Part shown: piece after piece, positions 53,566 through 62,999 of the stretch
Position numbering within the stretch: position 1 is the first letter of the stretch
Layout: every line of letters starts with the position of its first letter
From: Competibacter_A sp037045685
Lineage (GTDB): Bacteria; Pseudomonadota; Gammaproteobacteria; Competibacterales; Competibacteraceae
Direction of reading: 5' to 3'
DNA: 64,000 nucleotides
NCBI GenBank assembly: GCA_037045685.1
Contig: JBAOII010000033.1
Coordinates: 62,001-126,000 of the forward strand
The notes under the pieces: generated by a model
What the model saw: the letters and a program-made list of their open reading frames with translations, nothing else
The model's database searches: none
What the model was told of the DNA's origin: nothing
Translations under genes and position numbers: made by a program

Positions 53566-53581
53566 TGGCATGGGGATTGCT
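53566..53581 (+). promoter_or_regulatory. rpoN-dependent promoter: Sigma-54 (-24/-12) promoter of the small exported protein
   Basis: TGGCATGGGGATTGCT is a full match to TGGCAYR-N4-TTGCW. The predicted start is ~35 nt before the ATG at 53627. No TTCCCAA-N4-TTGGGAA dyad lies at the equivalent distance, so it probably answers to a different activator than hcp, plausibly the one encoded immediately upstream. Confidence 0.82.
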
Positions 53582-53626
53582 AAACCAAGGGCGGCCCAAC
53601 AAATTCATCCCATGAGGCATTAACCC

Positions 53627-53938
53627 ATGAACAAAATCATTACCGCCGGCCTTTTCATTCTGGCTGCTAGCACGATTCCCGTTTTGGCGGATGCTGCCAG
53701 CACAAGCGCTCGATCCACCTCTCAACAGGGAAGCGCGAGTGTCCGATACGGCGACCCGACCAATACATTTATCAGTTCCTGGAACGAAGCGCGCGTCATC
53801 AGACCTTGGAACGAAAGGGCAACGACTTCGCCATCCGCCAGCATCCCATCGTCTTCCTCTCGGACCATGGCCGGCACACGTTGCCCGCTGGCACCCCGAC
53901 TCGGATTCAATAGCGATACCGATATCCCGGCCTGTTGA
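53627..53938 (+). CDS. Small exported protein under sigma-54 control
   Basis: 103 residues with a signal peptide (NKIITAGLFILAASTIPVLA, cleavage after ADA) and a Ser/Thr-rich mature part (SARSTSQQGSASVRYGDPTN). The N-terminal ~50 codons are convincing. Later ones may be distorted, because the last 40 residues become Ser/Pro-rich without pattern. No family is recognised. It is the only gene before the SDR at 54125, so it may be the specific target of the upstream activator. Confidence 0.55.
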   Translation: MNKIITAGLFILAASTIPVLADAASTSARSTSQQGSASVRYGDPTNTFISSWNEARVIRPWNERATTSPSASIPSSSSRTMAGTRCPLAPRLGFNSDTDIPAC

Positions 53939-54124
53939 GTCGTGGCGCGTGACGATCCGGGCCAACGATGATTTAGAAGTACCGCCGGCATCGTCCGGCG
54001 ATACTCCACAAAAATCGGCTTTTTTCGTCGGCCGTTCCCATCTTCGCTCGCTCAATCGCCAACAGCCAAAGCTGTGCGATCCCATCGAGTTTTTCCGAAC
54101 TCTTGACATTCAAGGAGAACGTTC

Positions 54125-54946
54125 ATGCCGAAGATCGATACTTGCGAACCCGCGCTGAGCAATCAGCGCGCCCTGGTGACCGGCGCCAGTTCCGGCATCG
54201 GCGCCGCCATCGCCAAGGCCCTGGCGGCGGCCGGCGCGAAAGTGGTGGTCAATTACGCCGGTGGCGCGGACCGGGCGCACGCCGTGGTCGAGCACATCCG
54301 GGCGGCGGGCGGCGAAGCGATGGCGATCCGCGCCGACGTGGGCCGGGAAGACGAGGTCGAGGCCATGTTCGCCCAGATGATCGGAACCTGGGGCAGCATC
54401 GACGTCCTGGTCAACAACGCCGGCCTGCAGAAAGACGCGCTTTTGGTCGAGATGAGCCTGGCCGACTGGCAAAAAGTCATCGACATCAACTTGACCGGCC
54501 AATTTCTCTGCTCCCGCGCCGCCGCCCGCGAATTTCTCCGCCGGGGCGTGGTGCCGGAACTGTCGCGCGTCGCCGGCAAGATCATCTGCATCTCGTCGGT
54601 GCACGACGTGATCCCGTGGGCGGGACACGTCAACTACGCCACCGCCAAGGGCGGGGTGAGCATGTTGATGAAGACCATGGCCCAGGAACTCGCGCCGCAG
54701 CGCATCCGGGTCAACGCCATCTCGCCCGGCGCGATCAAGACGCCGATCAACACCGCCGCCTGGATGACGCCCGAGGCCGAGGCGGAACTGCTCAAGCTGA
54801 TTCCCTGTCGCCGGGTCGGGGAGCCGGAAGACATCGCCCGCGCCACGATCTGGCTGGCCTCCGACGCTTCCGATTACGTCACTGGCGCCACGCTGTACGT
54901 GGACGGTGGCATGACCCTCTATCCGGGCTTCGACCAGGGGGGTTGA
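54125..54946 (+). CDS. Short-chain dehydrogenase/reductase (glucose 1-dehydrogenase-like)
   Basis: 273 residues of classical SDR. The cofactor motif is VTGASSGIGAAIAKALAAAG, then NNAG in VLVNNAGLQKD. The active-site Ser lies in IICISSVHDVIPW and Tyr/Lys in VNYATAKGG. The C-terminal GG in TLYVDGGMTLYPG is typical of glucose 1-dehydrogenase-like SDRs. It is likely cytoplasmic, oxidising a sugar or sugar alcohol with NAD(P). AAGGAG precedes the ATG, and it heads an operon with GMC oxidoreductase and debranching enzyme, spaced 12 bp and overlapping. Confidence 0.9.
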   Translation: MPKIDTCEPALSNQRALVTGASSGIGAAIAKALAAAGAKVVVNYAGGADRAHAVVEHIRAAGGEAMAIRADVGREDEVEAMFAQMIGTWGSIDVLVNNAGLQKDALLVEMSLADWQKVIDINLTGQFLCSRAAAREFLRRGVVPELSRVAGKIICISSVHDVIPWAGHVNYATAKGGVSMLMKTMAQELAPQRIRVNAISPGAIKTPINTAAWMTPEAEAELLKLIPCRRVGEPEDIARATIWLASDASDYVTGATLYVDGGMTLYPGFDQGG

Positions 54947-54958
54947 AGGAGTCACCTC

Positions 54959-56415
54959 ATGACCGATGCAACCCATTACGACTTCCTCATCATCGGTTCC
55001 GGCGCGGGCGGGTCGGCGGCGGCCTATGCCTTGGCGCGGGCCGGCCGACGGGTGCTGCTGCTGGAAAAGGGGCGGGAACTCCCGCGCGACGGCAGCACCT
55101 TGGATGTGGACAAGGTGATCCGGCAAGGGATTTTCAAGAGCAAGGAGCACTGGCTCGACCGGAACGGCCGGACCTTCGAGCCCGAGGAGTATTTCAACCT
55201 GGGCGGCAAGACCAAGTGGTACGGCGCGGCCTTGGCGCGGTTCGAGCCGCATGAGTTCGAGGCCGAGCCGGTGCACCAATGCCTGCCTTGGCCGATTTCG
55301 TATCGGGAGTTGCTGCCTTACTACGAGCAAGCCGAAATCTTGCTGGGCGTCCATCAATTCGAGCCGGAACCGGATCTGCGGGCCATCGTCGGCAAGCTGA
55401 CCCGCGACGGCGGTGGCTGGAATGCCCGGCCCCTGGCACTGGCGCTGGATTCCCGCATCGTCGAACATCCCGAGGAAGCCGCACACTTCGACGCTTTCGC
55501 CTCGGTCAAGAACCTGAAGGCCGATGGCCAGCACGCCTTGCTGGAGCGGGTTCAACATCTGTCCAACCTCACCGTGCTGACCGGGCAAGCGGTTCGCGAT
55601 TTCGTCGCCGACCCCGACCGGCCCGAGCGACTGATTGGCGTTCGCACCGAGGATGGCGGCGAATTCCGGGCCGACGCGGTGTTGCTGGCGGCCGGCGCGC
55701 TGCACTCGCCGCGGCTGTTGCAGGGCTATCTGGAAACCGCCAGCGGTCTGGCCGAGCGGCTGCCGTGCGCCGGACGCGGTGGGACGCAATTACAAATGCC
55801 ACCTGCTCAGCGCCGTGCTGGCGTTTTCCGCCACGCCCAAGACCGACCTGCTGCGGAAAACCCTGCTGCTGCTCAACGAGCGGTTGCCGCACAGCAGCAT
55901 CCAGCCTCTTGGGCTTTCGACGGCGAACTGCTCAGCACCCTGATTCCGGGGTTCGTCCCGCGCGGGTTCGCCCGCGCGCTCGGCCATCGCGCCTACGGTT
56001 TCTTCTTGCAGACCGAGGACGGTTCCGATCCCGCCAACCGCGTCGTCGCCCAGACCGACGGTGCCCGTTATCCCCAGCTCGACTACGACCCGGCCCGGTT
56101 GCCGGCGGCGCGAGAGGAGCATCGGCGAGTTGGTGCGCGACTTCAACTGGTCGCTGCTGGAAAATCGGTCTGCCGGCGGGGGCTAAGGCGATTCCGCTGG
56201 CCGGCACGGCGCACGCTTGCGGCACGCTGGTCGCGGGCGGCGATCCTCGTACTTCCGTGGTGGACGCCGACGGCAAGGTGCACGGCCTGGACAACCTGTA
56301 CGTGGTGGACGGCAGCGTCCTGCCCCGCTCCAGCCGGGTCAACCCGTCGCTGACCATCTACGCCTGGGCGTTGCGGGTGGCGGAACGATTGCAACAAGGG
56401 GAGCGATCAGCATGA
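54959..56415 (+). pseudogene. GMC/glucose-dehydrogenase-type FAD oxidoreductase, five one-base insertions
   Basis: Begins YDFLIIGSGAGGSAAAYALA (FAD motif). Reading needs removal of one G at ~55786 (GACGCGGTGG), one G and one T near 55912-55918 (CTTGGGCTTTCG), one G near 56125 and one G near 56159. Each restores conserved GMC sequence (GRNYKCHLLSAV, FDGELL, RDFNWSLLKIGLP). It ends HACGTLVAGGDPRTSVVDAD and VDGSVLPRSSRVNPSLTIYA. Corrected length ~483 residues. It probably oxidises a sugar or alcohol released by neighbours. All five defects are insertions, so it is likely intact in the organism. ATGA overlap with the next gene. Confidence 0.82.
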
Positions 56416-58451
56416 GCGGCGAACTACCCGATTTCATTCGCTTCGGGCGGGCGATCTGCGGCGATCTCGGCCAGGCCGAGCGGCGCGAGTGGTGGTTGGG
56501 CAACGGCTTGGGCGCCTACGCCGCCGGCACGGTCGCCGGGACCCTGACCCGCCGCTACCACGGTTTGTTGATCGCGCCGGTTTATCCGCCGCTCGGCCGG
56601 TGGCTGGTGTTTTCCAAAGCCGACGCCACCTTGCTGGATGGCGACCGGGAAATCCCGCTGTTCGGCAATCGCTGGGGCGGTGGGGCGATAAACCCCGAAG
56701 GATACGTTCATCTCGAATCCTTCCACCTGCACGGCCGGATGCCGGTCTGGCGTTACGCCTTGGGCGAGCGGGTGATCGAACAGCGCATCTGGCTGGAGCC
56801 GGGGGCCAACACGGTTTATGTCGCGTACCGGTTGGAAATCCCCCCCAACCCCCCTTTGCAAAAGGGGGGTGGCGAAGCCGGGGGGATTTTCGCACTGCGG
56901 GTCCGCTTGCTGGTCAACGCCCGCGACCATCACATCAGCATGGCGCCCGGCGGTTTCGCGCCTCAAGTGGCGACGGTGGGCGAGCAACTTCATGTCACCT
57001 GCCCCGACCGGTTCACCTTGCGCTTTCAGGCACTGGGCGGCCAGCTTCAAAGCGGGTGGGACTGGATCGAGAATTTCGATTTGCCGGTCGAGCGGGAGCG
57101 CGGCCTGCCGGATCGCGACGCGCATCTGTGCGTCGGTCAGGCATTGCTGACCCTGCGTCCAGGAGTCTGGGTCGGAGCGGTCGCCAGCCTGCGCGACGAC
57201 GCTTCCGCCGACTCTGGGCGCGGCGCTACAACGTTTTCTCGACCGCGAAGCGCGCGTTGCTCGACCGCGCCCGCCCACACCTCGCCGACTCGCCGCCCGA
57301 CTGGATCGAACAACTGACGCTGGCCGCCGACAGTTTCCTGTTCGCCCGGCCGCTGCCCGATTTGCCCGACGGCGAATCGGTGATCGCCGGCTATCCCTGG
57401 TTCGGCGACTGGGGCCGCGACACCATGATCGCCCTGCCGGGCTTGACGCTGGCGACCGGCCGGCTCGACAGCGCCCGGCGCATCCTGCTGACCTTCGCCC
57501 GTTTCGTTGATCGGGGTATGTTACCCAACGTGTTCCCCGGCGCGGGCGAGACGCCGGACTACAACACCGTGGACGCCGGGCTGTGGTACTTCGAGGCGTG
57601 GCGGGCGTATCTGGAAGCCAGCGACGATGGGGCGGCATTGGCCGAGGTGTTCCCGGTGCTGGCCGACATGATCGACTGGCACGTTCGAGGCACCCGTTAC
57701 CGCATTGGCATGGACCCGGCCGACGGGTTGCTCCACGCCGGCGAACCAGGCGTGCAACTCACCTGGATGGACGCCAAGGTCGGCGATTGGGTGGTGACGC
57801 CGCGCATCGGGAAGCCGGTCGAGATCAACGCGCTCTGGTACAACGCCCTCAACGATCATGGCCGATTTCGCCGGGCGGCTGGGGCGACCGTCCGCGCCTT
57901 ACGCCGAACTCGCCGCCAAGGTCCGGCAAGGCTTCCAACGCTTTGTCCGTCCCGCCGCTGCGGGCCTGTTCGACGTGTTGGACGGTCCCACCGGCAACGA
58001 TCCCACCCTGCGTCCCAACCAGATTTTCGCCGTCAGCCTACCGCACAGCCCGCTGGACCCGGAAATTCAGCAGATCGTGGTGCGGGTCTGCGGACGGGAA
58101 TTACTGACCTCTTACGGCCTCCGCTCTCTGGCCCCCGAGCATCCTGATTATCGCCCGCATTACCTCGGCGGGGTTTGGGAGCGTGACGGCGGTTATCACC
58201 AGGGGCCGGTCTGGGGCTGGCTACTGGGCCACTACGCGCTGGCCGAGTATCGCGTGCACGGCGACCCGGCGGCGGCCCAGGCCCGCTTGCAACCCATCCG
58301 AGATCACCTGCTAGACGCTGGCCTGGGCACGGTCAGCGAAATTTTCGACGGGGCCGCGCCCCACGTCCCGCGCGGCGTACCCGCCCAAGCTTGGTCGGTG
58401 GCCTGCGTACTGGAGGCATGGTGGCGACTGGAGCGGTTGAAACGGCGATAG
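56412..58451 (+). pseudogene. Glycogen debranching enzyme (amylo-alpha-1,6-glucosidase), frameshifted
   Basis: The N-terminal GDE domain starts FGRAICGDLGQAERREWWLG, then GLGAYAAGTVAGTLTRRYHG. The glucosidase domain has GYPWFGDWGRDTMIALPGLT, NVFPGAGETPDYNTVDAGLW and GGYHQGPVWGWLLGHY. Frame breaks near 57205 (two bases gained or one lost) and near 57860 (+1) split it into three frames. Corrected length ~679 residues, normal for this class. It removes alpha-1,6 branches of glycogen in the cytoplasm, working with the branching and amylase genes of the 26-41 kb island. Residues ~140-157 come from an inserted palindrome (56836-56890). Confidence 0.82.
56836..56890. repeat. Palindromic element inserted in frame in the debranching enzyme gene
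   Basis: Outer arms AAATCCCCCC (56836-) and GGGGGGATTTT (-56890) flank inner arms ACCCCCCTTT and AAAGGGGGGT. It encodes EIPPNPPLQKGGGEAGGIF, a peptide seen whenever this mobile palindrome lands in a gene. The 55-bp unit sits in a beta-strand loop of the N-terminal domain and keeps the frame. Confidence 0.65.
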
Positions 58452-58595
58452 CTTTTTTCTGGGAGATTGGAAAATGCCACCCGGGCGGTCCTCGTCGAGA
58501 TGCTCCAAGCTTTCGCCATAGGCGTGTAATCTTCGCGAATTGTGCCCCGGATCAGCGCGCGAAGCGCGACAGTCCAGTGAGACTTGCCCCACGCG

Positions 58596-58736
58596 CTAAA
58601 CCGGCTGGCAAGGCAACACTTGAAATCCGGCTTGCATGAAGCACCGGTCAAATGCCAATGCCGTATCGATCCCGAGTTTACGCATGGTCGCGAACGAAAT
58701 GCAGTCGGTCAGTGAATTATTAAAGTGGACCCCGAA
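58596..58736 (-). pseudogene. PIN-domain (VapC-like) toxin, C-terminal remnant
   Basis: The minus strand reads HFNNSLTDCISFATMRKLGI and then DTALAFDRCFMQAGFQVLP, the end of a PIN-domain toxin with the last two acidic residues (SLTDC, AFDRCF). The N-terminal half is gone and no antitoxin is present. It is a decayed toxin-antitoxin locus in a lower-GC stretch (58.6-59.0 kb) that otherwise shows no gene. Confidence 0.65.
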
Positions 58737-59119
58737 AAATAGACCGAGGACTTTGATATAGTTTTTCGTTTTCATTTGTGGAAAATAATAGAGTTGTTTA
58801 TCAATAACTCTGGCCAACCTATTGAACAACAAATGAGTTTTTGAGGTTCTAGAGGCTGGCGGCCGCGAAGATAAAGTCATCCGCCAAATGCTTCAAATGA
58901 TTGCTCAGCCGAACGGTCAAGACACGAAAGGAAACGAAAAATCGGAGTTTACTATAACATATTGATATATAACAGTAAAAATATTTATGAACAACTCTAT
59001 TATAGATCGATGAAAGTCACAGACGGCCGGCCCATCGCCGCCACGTCGGCCCGAAGGGTGAGCCGCGCCCGGACGGGGAGGATCTGCTGGCGGTCGGGCG
59101 CCGGGCGCCCGCCTGCGGG

Positions 59120-59280
59120 GGAGCCGAAGCAGGCCGGGATCGAAATGAAGATTTCGCCCCATAAATTGCGCCACACCTACGCCACCCATCGGCTCGACGC
59201 CGGGACGGAACGGACGACCCGTCAAACCCCGGGCCAGGCGGATCCTCACCACACCCCCGATAGCTATCCATGCCGGGCCG
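59120..59280 (+). pseudogene. Tyrosine recombinase/integrase remnant
   Basis: One frame contains ISPHKLRHTYATHRLDAGT, the HxLRH box of tyrosine recombinases. A disturbed stretch follows that would correspond to LLGHAD--TTQIYTH. Only the C-terminal catalytic piece remains and the active Tyr region is out of frame. Confidence 0.65.
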
Positions 59281-59334
59281 GCGCACAGTCCCTCTTCATC
59301 AAGCTTTCCGCGCCAGACCCGTCCCTATCTGTTG

Positions 59335-60062
59335 CTAGCGCCGAAGAATCGTCGGGCCGTTTCGACTCATCCACCGTTTGGCGCGCGTTCTGCGCGGTGG
59401 CCATTGGGGGTTGGGCGCGGCGGCGACGGGCTCGTCGACGGCGGCGGCAATATCGGCGCTCGGGACGAACTTTGCGGGCGCGCCCGCGATTTGCCACGCG
59501 AACATCAAGAACGATGACGCGCTCAAATCGATGGCCGGTTCCACGGTGCTGTACGACCGCGCGTCGTCCGCGTACACCGCGCCATTTCCGTCGAATGGTT
59601 TGAAGCGATTTTCGCCGCTCGCGGGGCACGCTCGCATCCCATCGGGAAGTTCCGTCTCCGCGAACGAGTTGGGGCCTTCGACCGCCGCGCCGCTCAGCAC
59701 GGGAGGGTTGCCGTCCAGCGAGCCGACCAGATTCGCGACCTGATGCTGCGGGCAGTTTGGGAAAACCGCGCCATCCCCCACGATGAACGAGCTGCCCTAA
59801 GCGTTTGCGCCCAGGATGTTGCCGGCCCAGCGCCGGGAGAGCCGGTCGAACCGCTTCGACCGGGCGAGCAGCGCGTACTCCCGCGCCATCACGGAGAGCC
59901 CCGCGCCGTGAGAGGCCGTGTCGTAGGTATCCCAGGGAAACCCGAAGCCGAAGGGGTCCGAATCGGCCTGCGCGACGGCGTTTTCCAACTGCTTGCGCAA
60001 ATCGCGCAGCAAGTCGGTCTGGGAGATTTCCAGCCCCTCGGGATGGCCCGCCACGCCGATGG
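59335..60062 (-). pseudogene. GH9 cellulase, C-terminal part, truncated by IS21 and with a TAG
   Basis: In one minus-strand frame: GVAGHPEGLEISQTDLL, DTYDTASHGAGLSVMA, RWAGNILGANA, then TAG (59797-59799) where family members have Trp (GANAWGSSF), then GSSFIVGDGAVFPNCPQHQ. The end shows ANLVGSLDGN, PNSFAETELP, and DARSYSTVEPAID with the GH9 general acid Glu. The N-terminal two thirds are absent; sequence meets the left end of IS21 at 60063. GH9 enzymes hydrolyse beta-1,4-glucans. Truncation plus a single G-to-A nonsense change indicate real decay. Confidence 0.75.
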
Positions 60063-60140
60063 TGCGTATTCCACGCAAATTGGACGGCCATTCCACGGCA
60101 AAGTGGACGGTGGTTCCACGGCAAAGTGGACAGTCGGAGC
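60063..60140. repeat. IS21 left terminal multiple repeats
   Basis: Three repeats of ATTCCACG(GCAA)-type sequence with GTGGAC/TTGGAC at about 60069, 60091 and 60114. They are the mirror of those at the right end. Confidence 0.7.
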
Positions 60141-60167
60141 GACGCGACGCGGGGGGGTTGGAATTGT

Positions 60168-60923
60168 TTACTCCCGGGTGGATTCCTCCGTCAAGGTTGG
60201 CTGATGTTTTCGCAAGGACTCGCCGGTCAGGGCGAGCGGATGGGCGTGGTGGACCAGGCGGTCGAGGATGGCGTCGGCCAAGGTGGGATGGCCGAGGGCC
60301 TCGTGCCAGTGGGCCACGGGTAACTGGCTGGCGACCACCGTCGAGCGGGTCCGATAGCGCTCGTCGAGGATTTCGAGCAGATCCCGCCGCCGCTCGTCAT
60401 CGAGCAAGGCCAACCCCCAGTCGTCGAGCACCAGGACCTCGACCTTGGCGAGCGCGGTCACGAGTTTGAGGTAACGGCCGTCGGCCCGGGCGAGGGCGAG
60501 TTCCTCGAACAGGTGCGGCAGGCGCTGATACAGGGCGGTGTGGCCCTGTCGGCAGGCGGCATTCGCCAAGGCACAGGCCAAGTAGGTCTTGCCCACGCCG
60601 CACGGGCCAGTGACGAGCACGTTCTGATGGGCGCGCACCCAATCGCCGGCGAGCAGCCGGCGCACCAGGGCGCGGTCCAGGCCGCGCGGGTGGCGATAGT
60701 CGATGTCCTCGGCCACGGCCGCTTGCTTGAGGCGGGCCTGCCGTAACCGGTTGCGCATCTGGCGGTTCTGCCGCTCGGCGAACTCGCGGTCGACCAGCAG
60801 ACCCAGGCGCTCCTCGAAGGTCAGGGCCTGGAGGTCGGGAGCCTGGGCCTGTTCGGTCAGCGCTTGGACCATGCCGAACAAGCGCAGTTGGGCCAGTCGC
60901 TCGCAAGTGGGATGATGGAGCAT
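60168..60923 (-). CDS. istB: IS21 helper ATPase IstB
   Basis: 251 residues from ATG 60923. Walker A is TGPCGVGKTYLACAL, Walker B is VLVLDDWGLALLD, and the end is PLALTGESLRKHQPTLTEE. IstB is a AAA+ DnaC-like protein that selects target DNA and activates IstA. It starts 12 bp after istA and is complete. Confidence 0.95.
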   Translation of the reverse strand: MLHHPTCERLAQLRLFGMVQALTEQAQAPDLQALTFEERLGLLVDREFAERQNRQMRNRLRQARLKQAAVAEDIDYRHPRGLDRALVRRLLAGDWVRAHQNVLVTGPCGVGKTYLACALANAACRQGHTALYQRLPHLFEELALARADGRYLKLVTALAKVEVLVLDDWGLALLDDERRRDLLEILDERYRTRSTVVASQLPVAHWHEALGHPTLADAILDRLVHHAHPLALTGESLRKHQPTLTEESTRE

Positions 60924-60934
60924 GGCAAATCCTC

Positions 60935-62449
60935 TCAGTGGTAATACGCCGGCCCGCGCACGTTGGCGTGGTGGAGGGGCAAAGACGCCTGCGCCGGGGT
61001 GGCGGTCTGGCGATCCAAGCCGTGCTTGAGGATCGAGGCGAGGCTGCGGTAGGAGATGGCCCGCAGCCGGGCGGCCCGCTGGCAGGCGGCTTCCAGCCGG
61101 CCGTTGCCATAGGCCTTGGCCAGGCGCAGGATGCCCAGCGCGGTCCGATAGCCTTGCTGGGGATGGGAGCGCGCCTGCAGCACCCGCTCGATGGCGGTCT
61201 GGGTGTGCGGGCCGATCCGGGCCGCCCAGTCCAGGAAGCGCGGGGCGTTCCAGCCGGCCACCGCCTGGTGCGCCGGCGCCAGATGGGCGGCCGCCGTGGT
61301 GTGCCGGCCCGGTAGCCGGCTGCGCGGATGGCTGGCGAGGCGTTCGCCGTGGTGGAAGATTTCCACGGTGGCGGCGGTGAAGCGCACGTCCACCGGCTGG
61401 CGGGCGTAGCGGTACGGCACCGAGTAGTAATGCCGCTCCAACTCGACGTGGTAGTCGATGCCCACGGTGGCCCGCTTCCACTCGGCGAACTCGTAGCGCG
61501 TCGGCGGGAGGGGTTTGAGGGCGGGGCGATCGACCGTCTCGAACGCGCTCTGGCGGGAGCCGGGGAGCCGCTTGAAGGGGCGCCGGTTCAATTCTGCCAA
61601 GAGCGGCCGGATGGCGCGATTGAGCTCGTCGAGACCGAAAAAGCGTTGATGGCGCAAGCGGGCCAGGATCCAGCGCTGGGCCAGGAGGACCCCGGCCTCG
61701 ACCTTGGCCTTGTCGCGGGGTTTCCGGACGCGGGCCGGCAGCACCGTCACACCGTAGTGCGCGGCCAGCTCGGCGTAGCTGGGGTTCAGGTCCGGCTCGT
61801 AACGCGAGGGCGACTTGACCGCGCTTTTTAGGTTGTCCGGCACCAGCAGTTCGGGAACGCCGCCCAGGAATTCCAGGCAGCGCGCGTGCGAACCGAGCCA
61901 GTCGGCCAGCCCCTGGCTCCAGGTCGCTTCCACGAAGGTGTAGTTCGACGCGCCGAGCACGGCAACGAAAATCTGTGCTCGATGCTCTTCGCCCGTGATG
62001 GCGTCAATGACTGGAACGGTTTGGCCGCCGTAATCGACGAACAGCCGCTCGCCCGGCGCGTGGCTTTGGCGCAGGGTCACGGGCAAACGCTGGGCGAAGG
62101 CCCGGTAATGCAGGCAAAACGCGCTGTACTGGTAGCCGTCGGGATGCCGCTCCCGGTACTCCTGCCACAGCAGTTCCAGGGTCACGCCGGACCGACCCAG
62201 CTGGCGGTGCACCGCCGCCCAGTCCGGCTCCGGCCGTTTGATCCGGGACGCCGGCGCCGGCGGGAACAGCGCCCTTTCTACCGCCCGTTCGGTCAGGCCG
62301 TCCGCCAGCGGCCAAGCCAGGCCCGCTTGCCGCGCCCGCCGCAGGTAGTCCGCGACCGTCGTGGGCGAAACCCGCACCACCTGCGCGATCTCCCGGTTGG
62401 AGCGACGACCAGCGTGATGCAGCCGCAACACTTCTTCGATTTTACGCAT
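60935..62449 (-). CDS. istA: IS21 transposase IstA
   Basis: 504 residues from ATG 62449 (GAGG seven bases upstream); a GTG at 62470 is possible. An N-terminal HTH (MRKIEEVLRLHHAGRRSNRE, EIAQVVRVSPTTVADYL) precedes the DDE catalytic core with LFVDYGGQTVPVID and LVPDNLKSAVKS. The C-terminal beta-barrel has a YYSVPYRYARQPVDVRF segment. It is complete, so the element may be active. Confidence 0.95.
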   Translation of the reverse strand: MRKIEEVLRLHHAGRRSNREIAQVVRVSPTTVADYLRRARQAGLAWPLADGLTERAVERALFPPAPASRIKRPEPDWAAVHRQLGRSGVTLELLWQEYRERHPDGYQYSAFCLHYRAFAQRLPVTLRQSHAPGERLFVDYGGQTVPVIDAITGEEHRAQIFVAVLGASNYTFVEATWSQGLADWLGSHARCLEFLGGVPELLVPDNLKSAVKSPSRYEPDLNPSYAELAAHYGVTVLPARVRKPRDKAKVEAGVLLAQRWILARLRHQRFFGLDELNRAIRPLLAELNRRPFKRLPGSRQSAFETVDRPALKPLPPTRYEFAEWKRATVGIDYHVELERHYYSVPYRYARQPVDVRFTAATVEIFHHGERLASHPRSRLPGRHTTAAAHLAPAHQAVAGWNAPRFLDWAARIGPHTQTAIERVLQARSHPQQGYRTALGILRLAKAYGNGRLEAACQRAARLRAISYRSLASILKHGLDRQTATPAQASLPLHHANVRGPAYYH

Positions 62450-62514
62450 GGATAACCTCGTGTTTGCCACCCCTGCCTCCAGTCAAAAGGCCAGGGTGCC
62501 ACAGTTATCCCGCG

Positions 62515-62628
62515 CGTCGTTTCGTTACCTCGACCGTCCAGTTTCCCGTGGAATCCGTGTCCAGTTTGGGATGGAATGCGTGTCCAGTTTCCCGTGGAAT
62601 CCGTGTCCACATTGGGGTGGAATACGCA
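62515..62628. repeat. IS21 right terminal multiple repeats
   Basis: GTCCAGTTTCCCGTGGAATCC occurs twice, with a variant GTCCAGTTTGGGATGGAATGC between, then GTCCACATTGGGGTGGAATAC to the tip, giving four units of ~22-25 bp. Confidence 0.75.
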
Positions 62629-62689
62629 CGCCCCCGGTCCACGCCGTCGAGCCCACTCTCACCCCGAACCGCGACAGGAGCCCCGCCCC

Positions 62690-62986
62690 ATGAGCGATCA
62701 CCCTTTGACGGAACCTCGACCCGAAGCGGCGGGCGAGAGGCTTTACCGCCTCACCCGGATTCCGCGCGCGGCGCACGCCCGGCTCCTCCTGCATGATTTG
62801 GAGGCCGACCCGCCGTTCGGGGAGGTGCTACGGGAGGTGCTGCCGGACGAGGCGGCCCGCCTGGCATATTTGAATCACCTGGTCTGGCAGTGCGGTCGCG
62901 ATCGAACCCACCGCCCCACCCCCTCGATGTTGATGAAGATCAACAGCGGCGGCCAGACCGGCGCGGGCCGGGCGGCGCGCCGATGA
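62690..62986 (+). CDS. Hypothetical protein
   Basis: 98 residues from ATG 62690, AGGAG eleven bases upstream. It begins HPLTEPRPEAAGERLYRLTR and is Arg/Leu-rich and helical, with no TM or known motif. It lies just after the IS21 right end and 13 bp before a truncated SDR. It may be real or a remnant. Confidence 0.35.
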   Translation: MSDHPLTEPRPEAAGERLYRLTRIPRAAHARLLLHDLEADPPFGEVLREVLPDEAARLAYLNHLVWQCGRDRTHRPTPSMLMKINSGGQTGAGRAARR

Positions 62987-62999
62987 GGGGGAGCCGGGC

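Larger units (their letters stand above)
60063..62628 (-). mobile_element. IS21-family insertion sequence
   Basis: The left end TGCGTATTCCACGC (60063) and right end GTGGAATACGCA (to 62628) are inverted. Inside each end, several copies of a ~22-bp unit (ATTCCAC-N7-GTGGAC / TCCAC...CTGGAC) repeat, as is usual for IS21 terminal repeats. The element carries istA and istB. One side cuts a GH9 gene and the other faces a short ORF. I see no clear target duplication. Confidence 0.85.

Noticed and set aside
59264..60124. 286-codon Arg-rich leftward frame
   Set aside because: It is a shadow of the GH9 remnant, which lies in another frame with conserved cellulase motifs.
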